From Arcobacter nitrofigilis DSM 7299 (GTDB lineage Bacteria > Campylobacterota > Campylobacteria > Campylobacterales > Arcobacteraceae), in assembly GCF_000092245.1 (NCBI RefSeq), contig NC_014166.1:2852001-2916000 (forward strand): a stretch of 64,000 nt of DNA, written 5' to 3'. A program made the translations under genes and the position numbers. Shown here piece by piece: positions 37,132-46,410 of this stretch. Numbering within the stretch: position 1 is the first letter of the stretch; the number at the start of each line of letters is the position of its first letter. The notes under the pieces were generated by a model that saw nothing but the letters and a program-made list of their open reading frames with translations, was not told the DNA's origin and made no database searches.

Positions 37132-37956
37132 TTGAAAATAATTAATACTATAGAAGAGTTACAAACTATTAGAAAAGAGTTAAAAGGAACAATTGGTTTT
37201 GTTCCAACTATGGGTGCTTTACATGAAGGACACATTTCACTTATAAAAAATGCAAGAATAAATAATGACATTGTAATAGTTTCGATTTTTCTAAATCCAA
37301 CACAATTTTTACCAAATGAAGACTTAGATAAATATCCTAAAAAAGATGCAGCAGATAAAAGAATCTGTGAACTTTGTAAAGTAGATTATCTGTTTATGCC
37401 AGATGTTAATTCTATGTATCAAAGCAATGATGAGATTTCCATAAAAGCTCCTAAAATAACTGGTTTTATACTCGAAGGAGAAAAAAGACCTGGGCACTTT
37501 GATGGTGTATTACAAGTAGTTTTAAAACTATTTAATTTAGTTCAACCTTCAAATGCATACTTTGGAAAAAAGGATGCTCAACAACTTTCCCTAATCTCAC
37601 AAATGGTTAAAAATCTTTTTTTACCTATAAATATAGTTGAATGTGACATTATAAGAGAAGCAGATGGTCTTGCAATGAGTTCAAGAAATATTTATTTATC
37701 AGCTGAAGAGAGAAAAGAAGCACTAGCAATTTCAAAATCTTTAAATATGACAATTATTGCTGTTACAAAAGGTGAAAGAGATGCCCAAACAATAAAAACA
37801 AAAATGAAAGAAATAATGTCAAATCTAGATGTAGAGTATATAGCAATAGTAAATAGAAATTTTGAAGAGATTCAAACAATAGAAGTAAAAAATACAATCA
37901 TACTAATTGCATGTAAAGTTGGGGATACAAGACTTATCGATAATATGTGGATATAA
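37132..37956 (+). CDS. panC: Pantothenate synthetase
   Basis: Condenses pantoate and beta-alanine with ATP, in pantothenate/CoA synthesis. The 274-residue protein has [19 protein letters not shown] (HIGH-like motif), [43 protein letters not shown] and [14 protein letters not shown]. The start is a TTG after AAAGGAG. It ends inside a long palindrome shared with the convergent small membrane protein gene. Confidence 0.96.
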   Translation: MKIINTIEELQTIRKELKGTIGFVPTMGALHEGHISLIKNARINNDIVIVSIFLNPTQFLPNEDLDKYPKKDAADKRICELCKVDYLFMPDVNSMYQSNDEISIKAPKITGFILEGEKRPGHFDGVLQVVLKLFNLVQPSNAYFGKKDAQQLSLISQMVKNLFLPINIVECDIIREADGLAMSSRNIYLSAEERKEALAISKSLNMTIIAVTKGERDAQTIKTKMKEIMSNLDVEYIAIVNRNFEEIQTIEVKNTIILIACKVGDTRLIDNMWI

Positions 37957-37977
37957 ACTCTTTTAAGAGTTTATATC
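37950..37977. terminator. 28-base palindrome over the stop codons of panC and the DUF2892-like gene
   Basis: GATATAAACTCTT-TT-AAGAGTTTATATC, 13-bp perfect arms. It contains both convergent stop codons (panC TAA, minus-strand TAA). It is likely to act in both directions. Confidence 0.75.
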
Positions 37978-38153
37978 GTACATTTTTTGCTTATTATACA
38001 TAAAGGACAAAAGTTAGTAAGTCCTGCTAATAAAGGCAATATACCTAAATAAAACCAAGCAATCCCAGTATATAATCCTGCTAAGATTAAAATTACACCT
38101 ATGGCAATTCTAAATTTTCTACAAAAAAGTTTTATTTTATCAAATTTATTCAT
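37971..38153 (-). CDS. Small two-helix membrane protein (DUF2892/YgaP-C-like)
   Basis: A 60-residue protein with two hydrophobic helices separated by a short turn (FRIAIGVILILAGLYTGI and FYLGILPLLAGLTNFCPLC), a Lys-rich N-terminus and a Cys-rich end (C-P-L-C and a further Cys). This matches the DUF2892 family of small inner-membrane proteins, seen also as the C-terminal part of YgaP-type rhodaneses. Role unknown. It shares its terminator with panC. Confidence 0.78.
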   Translation of the reverse strand: MNKFDKIKLFCRKFRIAIGVILILAGLYTGIAWFYLGILPLLAGLTNFCPLCIISKKCTI

Positions 38154-38293
38154 TCCAAAATCCTTATTTAGATAAGTTATACTTATTTAAAATTATACAT
38201 ATTATGACCATATTTGTCAAATTTAATTATAATTATTTATTATAATTAAATATTATGATTTTCTATATTTTTGATAAATTCAAACTATTATGC

Positions 38294-38299
38294 TAAAAT
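38294..38299 (+). promoter_or_regulatory. Predicted -10 element upstream of rimO
   Basis: TAAAAT in TTATGCTAAAATTCC (extended TGC), 24 bases before the rimO ATG. Spacing fits a short leader. Confidence 0.55.
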
Positions 38300-38323
38300 T
38301 CCAAAAAAACTAATAGGTTATAT

Positions 38324-39664
38324 ATGAAATTTTCAACACAAAATCCCAAGAAGTCACTACACTTAGTAAGCCTTGGTTGTACTAAAAATTTAGTTGATTC
38401 TGAAATTATGCTTGGTAAACTAAAAGATTATGCAATTTCAAACAATGCAGAGACCTCTGATGTAATTATTGTAAATACATGTGGTTTTATTGATAGTGCA
38501 AAAGAAGAGAGTATAAATACAATTCTTAACTTACATGAACAAAGAAAAAAAGATTCAGTTTTAGTTATGGCTGGATGTTTAAGTGAAAGATACAAAGAAG
38601 AGTTACAAAAAGAGTTACCAGAGATCGATATTTTTACAGGAGTTGGAGATTATGACAAAATCGATACACTTGTAAATGAAAAAAGAAGTGGCTTTACAAA
38701 TGAAGTATTTTTATTAAATGAGACAAATGATAGAGTTATCACTGGTTCAAACTACCATGCTTATATCAAACTGTCTGAAGGGTGTAATCAAGTTTGTTCA
38801 TTTTGTGCTATTCCTTCATTTAAAGGAAAACTTCACTCTAGAACCTTAGAATCACTTGTTAAAGAGGTAAAAAATCTTGTAGCCCAAGGTTTTTATGATT
38901 TTTCTTTTGTTTCACAAGATAGCTCATCTTTTTTAAGAGATTTAAATATCAATGATGGATTAGAAAGACTTGTTAATGAAGTAGAAAAAATAGAAGGAAT
39001 CAAAAGTGCCAGAATTTTATACCTTTATCCATCTACAACAACTCTATCACTTATCAAAAAAATTGAGCAATCAAAAGTATTTGAAAACTACTTTGATATG
39101 CCATTGCAACATATAAGCTCTAAGGTGCTTAAAATCATGAAAAGAGGTAAAGGAGTAGAAAAGCTTAAGGAACTTATGAGTGCCATGAGAAACACTCCTA
39201 ACTCCTTTGTAAGAACTACTTTTATTGCAGGTCATCCAGGTGAAACACAAGAAGACTTTGAAGAGTTATGCTCTTACGTAGAAGAGTATGGTTTTGATAG
39301 GGCAAATGTATTTTCATATTCTGATGAAGATGGAACTACTGCCTATGAACTAGATGGAAAAGTAGATCAAGAGACTATTGATAAAAGAGCTGAAATTTTA
39401 GGGGAAATAATTCAAAGAAAAACGTTAGAGTCTTTGGAAAAAGAGATTGGACAAATAGTAGATGTATATATTGATGGGGAAAGTGAAGAACATGAATATT
39501 TACTTAGTGCTAGAAAAACAATTTGGGCACCTGAAATTGATGGAGAAATTTACATCAATGATAATGAAACAGGAAAAGAATTAACAGTAGGAAAATCATA
39601 CCAAGTAAAAATAAGTGAATTGGCAGGTGATAAACTACTTGGAACAGCAATTAAAGAGATTTAA
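38324..39664 (+). CDS. rimO: Ribosomal protein S12 methylthiotransferase RimO
   Basis: Radical-SAM enzyme that modifies an Asp of ribosomal protein S12. The 446-residue protein has the N-terminal MTTase domain (SLGCTKNLVDSEIMLG, NTCGFIDSAKEESI, AGCLSERY) and the radical-SAM Cys triad C-x3-C-x2-C in EGCNQVCSFCAIPSFKGK. TRAM-like C-terminal domain (VDVYIDGESEEHEYLLSARKTIWAPEIDGEIYIND). It is the RimO and not MiaB branch because of GCTKNLVDSE. It overlaps tilS by one base (TAATGA-type), so coupled. Confidence 0.97.
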   Translation: MKFSTQNPKKSLHLVSLGCTKNLVDSEIMLGKLKDYAISNNAETSDVIIVNTCGFIDSAKEESINTILNLHEQRKKDSVLVMAGCLSERYKEELQKELPEIDIFTGVGDYDKIDTLVNEKRSGFTNEVFLLNETNDRVITGSNYHAYIKLSEGCNQVCSFCAIPSFKGKLHSRTLESLVKEVKNLVAQGFYDFSFVSQDSSSFLRDLNINDGLERLVNEVEKIEGIKSARILYLYPSTTTLSLIKKIEQSKVFENYFDMPLQHISSKVLKIMKRGKGVEKLKELMSAMRNTPNSFVRTTFIAGHPGETQEDFEELCSYVEEYGFDRANVFSYSDEDGTTAYELDGKVDQETIDKRAEILGEIIQRKTLESLEKEIGQIVDVYIDGESEEHEYLLSARKTIWAPEIDGEIYINDNETGKELTVGKSYQVKISELAGDKLLGTAIKEI

Positions 39665-40638
39665 TGATTAAATTTAATATCAATACCACTAAAAATCTTT
39701 TAGCATTTTCAGGTGGTATTGATTCTTCTGCCCTTTTCTTTTTACTCTTAAATGAAAATATTCCTTTTGATATTGCAATTGTTAATTATAATCAAAGAGA
39801 ACAATCAAAAGATGAAGTTGCCTATGCAAAAGAGTTAGCTAATAAATACAATAAAAAATGCTTTTTAAAAGAAGCAGTATTGACAAATAATTCTAACTTC
39901 GAAAAAGAAGCAAGAGATATAAGATATGACTTTTTTGATAAGATAATCAAAGAGTATGATTATGATACCTTAATCACAGCACATCAACTAAATGACAAAT
40001 TAGAGTGGTTTATGATGCAACTAAGCAAAGGTGCTGGACTAGTTGAATTAATTGGATTAGAAGAAAAAACACAAAAAGATAACTATGTTATTTATAGACC
40101 TCTTCTTGAACTCTCAAAAGAAGAACTTCAAATATTTTTACAAAAGAATAATCATAAATATTTTATTGATGAGTCTAATTATGATGAAAAATATAAAAGA
40201 AACTATTTTAGAAAGAACTTTGTAAATGAATTGATAAAAGAGTACAAGGATGGTATTAAGAATAGTTTCAAATATTTAAAAAATGATATTGAATCTCTAA
40301 ATTTAAATCATGAAGCCATTTATAAACATGAAGATTTAGAAATCTTTACAAATCACCAAGATGAAAATCTAAATATTAAAATAATAGATAAATCCTTAAA
40401 AAGAAGAGGAATACTTTTATCTAATGCACAAAGAAATGAAATAATTAGGCAAAGGGAAATAACAATATCTGATAAAATAAATATCTCTATTTCAAATGAA
40501 TATATCTACATCTGCCCAAAAGTTATAAATACGATGGATAAAAAGTTTAAAGAAATTTGTAGAGTACTTAAAATTCCAAAAAATATTAGAGCATATCTTT
40601 TTGAAAAGGATATTGAAGTAAAAGAGTTATTTATTTAA
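39664..40638 (+). CDS. tilS: tRNA(Ile)-lysidine synthetase
   Basis: Forms lysidine at C34 of tRNA-Ile(CAU), essential for AUA decoding. The 324-residue protein has the PP-loop SGGIDSSALFFLLL near residue 17, and the conserved ARDIRYDFF block and RNYFRKNF. It lacks the longer C-terminal domain of E. coli TilS, as in related genomes. It starts inside the rimO stop codon and ends 12 bases inside the convergent small gene downstream. Confidence 0.93.
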   Translation: MIKFNINTTKNLLAFSGGIDSSALFFLLLNENIPFDIAIVNYNQREQSKDEVAYAKELANKYNKKCFLKEAVLTNNSNFEKEARDIRYDFFDKIIKEYDYDTLITAHQLNDKLEWFMMQLSKGAGLVELIGLEEKTQKDNYVIYRPLLELSKEELQIFLQKNNHKYFIDESNYDEKYKRNYFRKNFVNELIKEYKDGIKNSFKYLKNDIESLNLNHEAIYKHEDLEIFTNHQDENLNIKIIDKSLKRRGILLSNAQRNEIIRQREITISDKINISISNEYIYICPKVINTMDKKFKEICRVLKIPKNIRAYLFEKDIEVKELFI

Positions 40639-40896
40639 AAACTTTTTCATCTGAGAAATAGATTTCATCTGTTCTAAAATATTTTCTCTGTGAGTAAATA
40701 AAAAATTAGCATTTTTAAAAAGTAATTCTCTTAATTTTAAAAGTTCTTCATGGGATAATTCAAAGTCAGTAATATTTGTAGTAGTTAAATAAGTTTCAGT
40801 CCAAGACCTTAAGCCTTCTGCTCTTTCTTCTTCATCTAAAGAATCAACATAAGTTAATCTCTTTAGTGCTTCTAAAGACCAGTCTCGTCTTTCCAT
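40627..40896 (-). CDS. Hypothetical protein, possible flagellar export chaperone (FliT-like position)
   Basis: An 89-residue helical protein rich in Leu, Glu, Lys. It overlaps fliS by 25 bases and tilS by 12, so it is translated from the end of the flagellar unit. Small helical proteins after fliS are often FliT-type chaperones, but I see no clear FliT signature, only length and position. It begins with MERRDWSLEALKRLTYVDSLDEEERAEGLRSWTETYL. Called hypothetical. Confidence 0.65.
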   Translation of the reverse strand: MERRDWSLEALKRLTYVDSLDEEERAEGLRSWTETYLTTTNITDFELSHEELLKLRELLFKNANFLFTHRENILEQMKSISQMKKFLNK

Positions 40897-41228
40897 GCTT
40901 CTATTAGACCTTGAGTTACTTTTTTAACTTGGTGTATTAAATTTACATTATCATTAATGCCTGATGTAAAAAGTGTCTCTATTTGATAAAGATATAAACC
41001 ATCTAAATAATGAGCAATATCTCCCCCATCGAAATCTAATATATTTCTAAGTTCATCAAAAATTGCGATTGATTTGTTAATATAAATAAATTTTTCTTCA
41101 ACATCTCCATTTTCCATTGCTTCTTCTGCAAAAGATAGATATCTCAATAATCCCTCATAAAGCTTTAGTATTAAAACATAAGGATCATTACTAACTGCAT
41201 TTTGTTGATTATAAACCTCTATTCCCAC
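40872..41228 (-). CDS. fliS: Flagellar export chaperone FliS
   Basis: Cytoplasmic chaperone for flagellin. The 118-residue protein has the FliS features: N-terminal NAVSNDPYVLILKLYEGLLRYLSFAEEAMENGDVEEKFIYINKSIAIFDELRNIL, and helix ends with GDIAHYLDGLYLYQ. It lies after fliD, as in many bacteria, and overlaps the following small gene by 25 bases. Confidence 0.95.
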   Translation of the reverse strand: MGIEVYNQQNAVSNDPYVLILKLYEGLLRYLSFAEEAMENGDVEEKFIYINKSIAIFDELRNILDFDGGDIAHYLDGLYLYQIETLFTSGINDNVNLIHQVKKVTQGLIEAWKDETGL

Positions 41229-41279
41229 AAATCATCTCCATTTTTTTATACATAGGAGTATAGTATATTCAAACTTAAA

Positions 41280-42881
41280 TTACTTAGAAGTGCTTTGTTT
41301 AATCATCATCTCCAAACTAGAAAATTGAGAATTAAACTGATTTATAATTACCCCATATGCCGAAAATTGATTTGCAAGTTGAGAATACTTTGAATCTAAA
41401 CTCTCTGTCTCTTTTGTCAATTGCATATCAAGTTCTTTCTTTCTTGATGTCATATTATCTTCATATGTAGTTATAGCACCATCAGTACCATCCATAGCAT
41501 CAACTATTGTTTTTAATTGTGTACCAAAGCCCTCTTTCTCAGCAGTTCCTATAAATAAATCTTTTAGATTATCAAAATCATCACTAACTGCTTTATTAAA
41601 ATCACTTTCATTTAATGAATAATTACCACTTTTATCAACTTCTAGTCCAAAATTAAATAGATTTAAACTACCTTCTTTAACAGGGTTTCCATCTGTACCA
41701 TCATTACTATCTTGACCATAATTTTTAAACATCATACTTTTTATTTGAGATAGTACATCCCTTAATGTTGATCTATCTTGTATTTTTGAATCACCTGAAT
41801 AAAGTTCAGCATCGATTGATTTAGATAAAGTATTAAATTTATCAATAAAATCTTTAAACAATGTCGCTATTTGTGATTTGTCTTTTTCAATAGAAATAGA
41901 TGAGTCCCCAACTTTAGAAGCAGAGATCTTCAATCCACCATCAACAGTTACAACATTTGAAGAAACATCATAATCAACACCATCAATTTTTGCTTTCAAA
42001 TTTTGTGCAGTTAAGGTGTGATTCTCATTGGTTAAATTTAAGCCTAAATCATCATTTGTAACTTCAACTGCACCTCCATCACTTTTTTTAATTATTACTT
42101 TACCATTGGCATCAATTGATGCATCAAATGAAGCATTATCATTAATTCTTGAAATAAATTCACTATTTGTTTCAGTACCATTAGTAGTAAAAGTTGTTCC
42201 ATTTAAAGTTAATGATAAATTAGCAGCTGGAACTGTTCCTGAAGCAATTGTTGAACTAGAAATAAAATTATTAAGCCCTAAATCAGAACCAGTTTGAGTT
42301 ATACTTAAAGCATTATCAACACCTGAATCTTCACTTTTTATAACCATTCTATAAGAATCTGTTCCTACTGCTTCTATTGAAGCATTTAATTTTGAACTCA
42401 AATTAATCTTATCAGCTACTTCTTGATATGTTTTATTAAAAGTTGAATACTCAACTCCATTTATTGTTATCATAGAGCCTGATGTAGTTGAAATTATTGC
42501 ATCTTTATCAGTAAATGTTGAAGTTTGATAAACATCCCTTTGGGCAATTTGACTTACACTTACATTTGTAGTTCCTGTATTTAATTTGCTTGCATCAACA
42601 GCATCAAAAACTACAGAATCACCTGTAGTTGTAGCTGATTTCTGATTGAAAGCATTTACTCCACCTATTGCAAATAAATCAAAGGGTTTAATTGCATCAA
42701 GTACATCCTGAACTTGTAATTTAATATTTGCAACTTTTACACCTTCTTCATCCAAGTCTTTTAAACTTGTTTCAATAGGTTCTACTGTAGCTTTTCTCTC
42801 TGCTGCTTTTAATTTATCAATTAACTCTTGATTTAAAGAAGAAGCTTGCCCTGTTCCTAATCCTAATACACCCTCAGCCAT
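41280..42881 (-). CDS. fliD: Flagellar hook-associated protein 2 (filament cap)
   Basis: A 533-residue FliD that forms the cap at the filament tip. It opens MAEGVLGLGTGQASSLNQELIDKLKAAERK, the typical FliD N-terminal helix, and ends with a coiled coil MTSRKKELDMQLTKETESLDSKYSQLANQFSAYGVIINQFNSQFSSLEMMIKQS. The middle is beta-rich and Ser/Thr/Asp-rich as expected. It lies between flgK and fliS. Confidence 0.95.
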   Translation of the reverse strand: MAEGVLGLGTGQASSLNQELIDKLKAAERKATVEPIETSLKDLDEEGVKVANIKLQVQDVLDAIKPFDLFAIGGVNAFNQKSATTTGDSVVFDAVDASKLNTGTTNVSVSQIAQRDVYQTSTFTDKDAIISTTSGSMITINGVEYSTFNKTYQEVADKINLSSKLNASIEAVGTDSYRMVIKSEDSGVDNALSITQTGSDLGLNNFISSSTIASGTVPAANLSLTLNGTTFTTNGTETNSEFISRINDNASFDASIDANGKVIIKKSDGGAVEVTNDDLGLNLTNENHTLTAQNLKAKIDGVDYDVSSNVVTVDGGLKISASKVGDSSISIEKDKSQIATLFKDFIDKFNTLSKSIDAELYSGDSKIQDRSTLRDVLSQIKSMMFKNYGQDSNDGTDGNPVKEGSLNLFNFGLEVDKSGNYSLNESDFNKAVSDDFDNLKDLFIGTAEKEGFGTQLKTIVDAMDGTDGAITTYEDNMTSRKKELDMQLTKETESLDSKYSQLANQFSAYGVIINQFNSQFSSLEMMIKQSTSK

Positions 42882-42891
42882 AATTTACTCC

Positions 42892-45633
42892 TTATCTCTT
42901 GATTCCAAGAAGAGTTTTTAACATTTCATCAACAGTTGTTATCATTTTTGCATTTGCAGAATATGCTGATTGAAATTTTATTAAATTAATCATCTCTTCA
43001 TCATTATCAACTTTTGTTACTAAATCATATGAATTATTCATAGATTCGCTAACTGCCTTTTGAGTCTCAACTGTAGAGTCACTACTCTCTTTATCCCTTG
43101 ATATATTTATTCTAAGATTTTGCATATATCCTGAAAAAGAAGTGGTTTCTGTATCACTTGAAACTTTATCATTTGATTTATCTTGTCCATAACCCAAAAA
43201 TGAAATATTTTCACTCCATTGATTACTTGCTAAATAATCATAGTCTTTTTGTTTTAAGGAACCTACAACATCAGAATTAAACTTCATTGTTCTTACACTA
43301 GAACCACTAAATAAATCTATATCATCAGCAACTCTTATATCACTGTCCGTTGCGATTTCACCATTTACATAAGTTCCATCATCATTTTTAATATAACTTG
43401 AAGTCATATCAACAAAAGTTTTTGCAAAAGCATCTAATGCATCTTTGTATTCTTGAAATTTGTTTTTCCCAGAATCAGTAGTTAAATTTTCTACTATTGC
43501 TTTTAACTTTCCACTTGTAAGAGTTATTGGTTGATCAAGAGAAGTTATACTTACAGCAGAATTTGCCAAATCACTTCTTTTCTCATTTTTATAAATAGAA
43601 TTTGAAACAACTCCTTCTTTATTATTTATAACTATACTTGATGTCATAGTAACAGGTGTTAAACCACTAGGTGCAGCATTATCTGTTATTGAAAAACTAT
43701 ATGTTTGATCTGTATTAACAGGAGCTAGATTATTTGTATCTGTAGTAAAGCTAAAACTCTTAATACCAGGTGGAATAGTTATTTCTCCAGTTTGGGCATC
43801 ATAAGTTATAGAATCAGGTATAAATTTAGGTGTCAAATCAAAATAACTACCAGTATCATCACTAAAAGATACTTTCATTACTTGTGCTGTTGTTGTCGTA
43901 TTTTTCAATTCAACAGTATGTGTAATACTACTTCCATCAACTGCACTTAAACTTTTTATAGAACTAACTTGTGTTGTTCCACTAGCTTGTGTAGCTCCTG
44001 TAGCTGGATTAACAGTAGGAATTGCACTAACTAACGGATTCGAATTTGTATTTTCCGTTGAAACTTCAAAACTTTGTGTTATATCTTTACCATCATTTAC
44101 AACATTAAGTACAGAAGTAATATTACTAGTATTTGACCCACTTGTTTCTGTTAAAGATAAAGTATATTCTTGATTAACTCCAAATAAAGCAGCTGCAGCT
44201 TCAGGACTTCCTGCTTCACCTTCAGCTGAATTAAGAGTTATAGAAAATGAATCTATCCCTGCAGGAACTGTAAGTTTTTTTGTACTAGCATTATAAGTAA
44301 CACTTGGTGGAACAAACGTTGGCACAGCTCCTGATGTTGAAGGATTACTCGATAAATCAATATCAAAAACTTCAGAAGATGTTGTAGTTGCCCCTAAATT
44401 TACTGTGTGAGTTAAACTTAAGCCATCATCTGCAATTTTACTCTCAATTGAAACTGAATTATTATTAATTACTGGGCTAACTGTAACTGTACCTTGATTT
44501 ATAGAGTATGGTTCTTCTGTAAAAGTAACTCTACTGTCAAATTTACCTTCAATCCCTGGAGTTTTTGATTCAACGAGTAAAAACATATCTTGACTATTAA
44601 TAGTAGATTTATTGCCATATTTATCAACATCATAGGTACCATTATAAGCTTTTACTTTTTCTGCTAAAGGTGAATTATTAATTTTATGAATAAGTGCTCT
44701 TACATAATTAGTCTCATCTACTTTTACAACTTGATCTTGCCCGTCACCATTAAGGTCAAAGACCATTGTTTCACCATATTCTACACTAACTGAGTTTTTA
44801 TTATCTAATTCAAAAGTAATTACATCTTCTTCATCAAAAGTATCATTAGGACCTAAAATACTGCTTTTACTTCCTTCTTCTGTAATATATCTATCTATTT
44901 GTGCTTTATTATCTTCACCGACTTTTAGTTTAGATATCATTGTATTTGAAACAACTGTTGTATTACCAATTTTTAATTCATAAAAGTCAGGATCTCTACT
45001 TACCGTTATATTAGCATATGTTGATATTTGTTTTTCTAATAAATCTCTTTTATCAAGTAGTTCATTAGAAGCATGACCTTGTTTCTTAATTTCTAGATTA
45101 ATATTCTGAATTTGTTCAAGTTTTGAATTAATTTGATTAACATCTTCAGTTAAAGACTGTTGAAAAACAGCTTCTTGATTTTCTATTCCATCATATAAAT
45201 TATTTAAATCATCTACTACTTTTTGCCCAGTAATTTTTAATTGATTTTTATAGACTTCATTATTTGGATTTGCTCTTATACTCTCCATTGTTTGAAAATA
45301 TTTATCTAAATCAGTTGAGAATCCTGCAGTATCTGTTTCTTTAAATACATCTTCAATATTCCCTAACATCGTAGATAATTCTGATTGATAGCTTTCTTTA
45401 GTATTTTGTTTTATAATATTGTCATAAAGATATTCGCTAGTGATTCTAATAGTATTACCAACTGTTACACCACGACCCAATTTACTGCCAGGTAGTTGAT
45501 CTGTTTCACTTGTTTCTACAACTCTTTTTTTATACCCTTCAGTGTTAACATTTGCAATATTATTCATTGTATTTTCAACAGCCGTTTGTGCTGCTTTTAA
45601 ACCTGACTGAGCTATATTTAATGAATCTAGCAT
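42892..45633 (-). CDS. flgK: Flagellar hook-associated protein 1, enlarged with two adhesin-like repeats
   Basis: A 913-residue FlgK, well above the usual 500-700. N-terminal domain MLDSLNIAQSGLKAAQTAVENTMNNIANVNTEGYKK and C-terminal NLIKFQSAYSANAKMITTVDEMLKTLLG form the D0/D1 core. Residues about 395-515 and 558-676 hold two homologous beta-rich repeats with FVPPSVTYNASTKKLTVPAGIDSF and FIPDSITYDAQTGEITIPPGIKSF in matched positions. They resemble Ig-like repeats from large adhesins. They are placed in the surface-exposed part, so they would project outward at the hook-filament junction. Confidence 0.95.
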   Translation of the reverse strand: MLDSLNIAQSGLKAAQTAVENTMNNIANVNTEGYKKRVVETSETDQLPGSKLGRGVTVGNTIRITSEYLYDNIIKQNTKESYQSELSTMLGNIEDVFKETDTAGFSTDLDKYFQTMESIRANPNNEVYKNQLKITGQKVVDDLNNLYDGIENQEAVFQQSLTEDVNQINSKLEQIQNINLEIKKQGHASNELLDKRDLLEKQISTYANITVSRDPDFYELKIGNTTVVSNTMISKLKVGEDNKAQIDRYITEEGSKSSILGPNDTFDEEDVITFELDNKNSVSVEYGETMVFDLNGDGQDQVVKVDETNYVRALIHKINNSPLAEKVKAYNGTYDVDKYGNKSTINSQDMFLLVESKTPGIEGKFDSRVTFTEEPYSINQGTVTVSPVINNNSVSIESKIADDGLSLTHTVNLGATTTSSEVFDIDLSSNPSTSGAVPTFVPPSVTYNASTKKLTVPAGIDSFSITLNSAEGEAGSPEAAAALFGVNQEYTLSLTETSGSNTSNITSVLNVVNDGKDITQSFEVSTENTNSNPLVSAIPTVNPATGATQASGTTQVSSIKSLSAVDGSSITHTVELKNTTTTAQVMKVSFSDDTGSYFDLTPKFIPDSITYDAQTGEITIPPGIKSFSFTTDTNNLAPVNTDQTYSFSITDNAAPSGLTPVTMTSSIVINNKEGVVSNSIYKNEKRSDLANSAVSITSLDQPITLTSGKLKAIVENLTTDSGKNKFQEYKDALDAFAKTFVDMTSSYIKNDDGTYVNGEIATDSDIRVADDIDLFSGSSVRTMKFNSDVVGSLKQKDYDYLASNQWSENISFLGYGQDKSNDKVSSDTETTSFSGYMQNLRINISRDKESSDSTVETQKAVSESMNNSYDLVTKVDNDEEMINLIKFQSAYSANAKMITTVDEMLKTLLGIKR
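43606..43962 (-). repeat. Second adhesin-like repeat within FlgK (residues ~558-676)
   Basis: Encodes IKSLSAVDGSSITHTVEL through ITDNAAPSG...INNKEG. Contains ITYDAQTGEITIPPGIKSFSF, which lines up with the same segment of the first repeat. Boundaries are approximate. Confidence 0.75.
44089..44451 (-). repeat. First adhesin-like repeat within FlgK (residues ~395-515)
   Basis: Encodes SIESKIADDGLSLTHTVNL through ITSVLNVVNDG. Contains VTYNASTKKLTVPAGIDSFSI, which lines up with the second repeat. Boundaries are approximate. Confidence 0.75.
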
Positions 45634-45696
45634 TTGTACCTTCCTTTGGGATAATATCCCTAATTATTACATTACAATTCTTAAAATTAGATTAAA

Positions 45697-46410
45697 TCAG
45701 AAAGGCCAAAGCATTTTTAGTAGTTTTGTTCCCCAAGGTTGATGCATAACATCTTGTTCTTCACCATCTTTTTTATACAAAACTTTTAAATTTGCAATTT
45801 GAGATGACTTTATAGAGTTATCTGGACTTATATCATAAGGCCTAATAACTCCCGAAATTATTATCTCTTGCTTCTGTTCATCTATTAACATCTCTTTAGA
45901 ACCTTTTATATAATAGTTCCCATTTTGATATGTTTCCTCTATTATAACAGAAAGTGTCGTAGAAAAAGATTCATCAGCATTTGCTTTTACTTTTCCTTTG
46001 AAAGAACTATTACTATTGGAGTTAAATTGAACACCCCCAATGCTATTGATCTTATTTGCAACAGATTGAACTGTAGAATTTAAAGGAAGATTATTCCCAG
46101 TAGCTGGAGATATTACTCCACCACCCATTGTTTCAGCACTTGTATTTGTAAGTTCTCTTTTATTACTAGTATTAGAAGTTAAAGACTCATCAATAACTAC
46201 TTGAATTATATCTCCTACTTGTAAGTCTTTTTTATCAGCAAATAAAGAAGGACCTTTTCTAGAATACAAAGAACCCTTATTATATGTAACTTTAGGTTTT
46301 GGTTTAAGTACTTGTGCAGGAGGTTTATCAAATTTTAATTCTTGTTCAACTGGGGCACAAGAGTTTAAAAGAAATGCACATGCTAAAATTAAAAAATATT
46401 TACTTCTCAT
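45697..46410 (-). CDS. flgH: Flagellar L-ring protein FlgH
   Basis: Outer-membrane lipoprotein forming the L ring around the rod. The 237-residue protein has a lipoprotein signal (LNSCAPVEQ, Cys18) and the FlgH core GSLYSRKGPSLFADKKDLQVGDIIQVVIDESLTSNTSNKRELTNTS, QFNSNSNSSFKGKVKANADESFSTTLSVIIEE and NYYIKGSKEMLIDEQKQEIIISGVIRPYDIS. It overlaps the upstream hypothetical by 11 bases. The partner flgI lies 3 kb away. Confidence 0.96.
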   Translation of the reverse strand: MRSKYFLILACAFLLNSCAPVEQELKFDKPPAQVLKPKPKVTYNKGSLYSRKGPSLFADKKDLQVGDIIQVVIDESLTSNTSNKRELTNTSAETMGGGVISPATGNNLPLNSTVQSVANKINSIGGVQFNSNSNSSFKGKVKANADESFSTTLSVIIEETYQNGNYYIKGSKEMLIDEQKQEIIISGVIRPYDISPDNSIKSSQIANLKVLYKKDGEEQDVMHQPWGTKLLKMLWPF

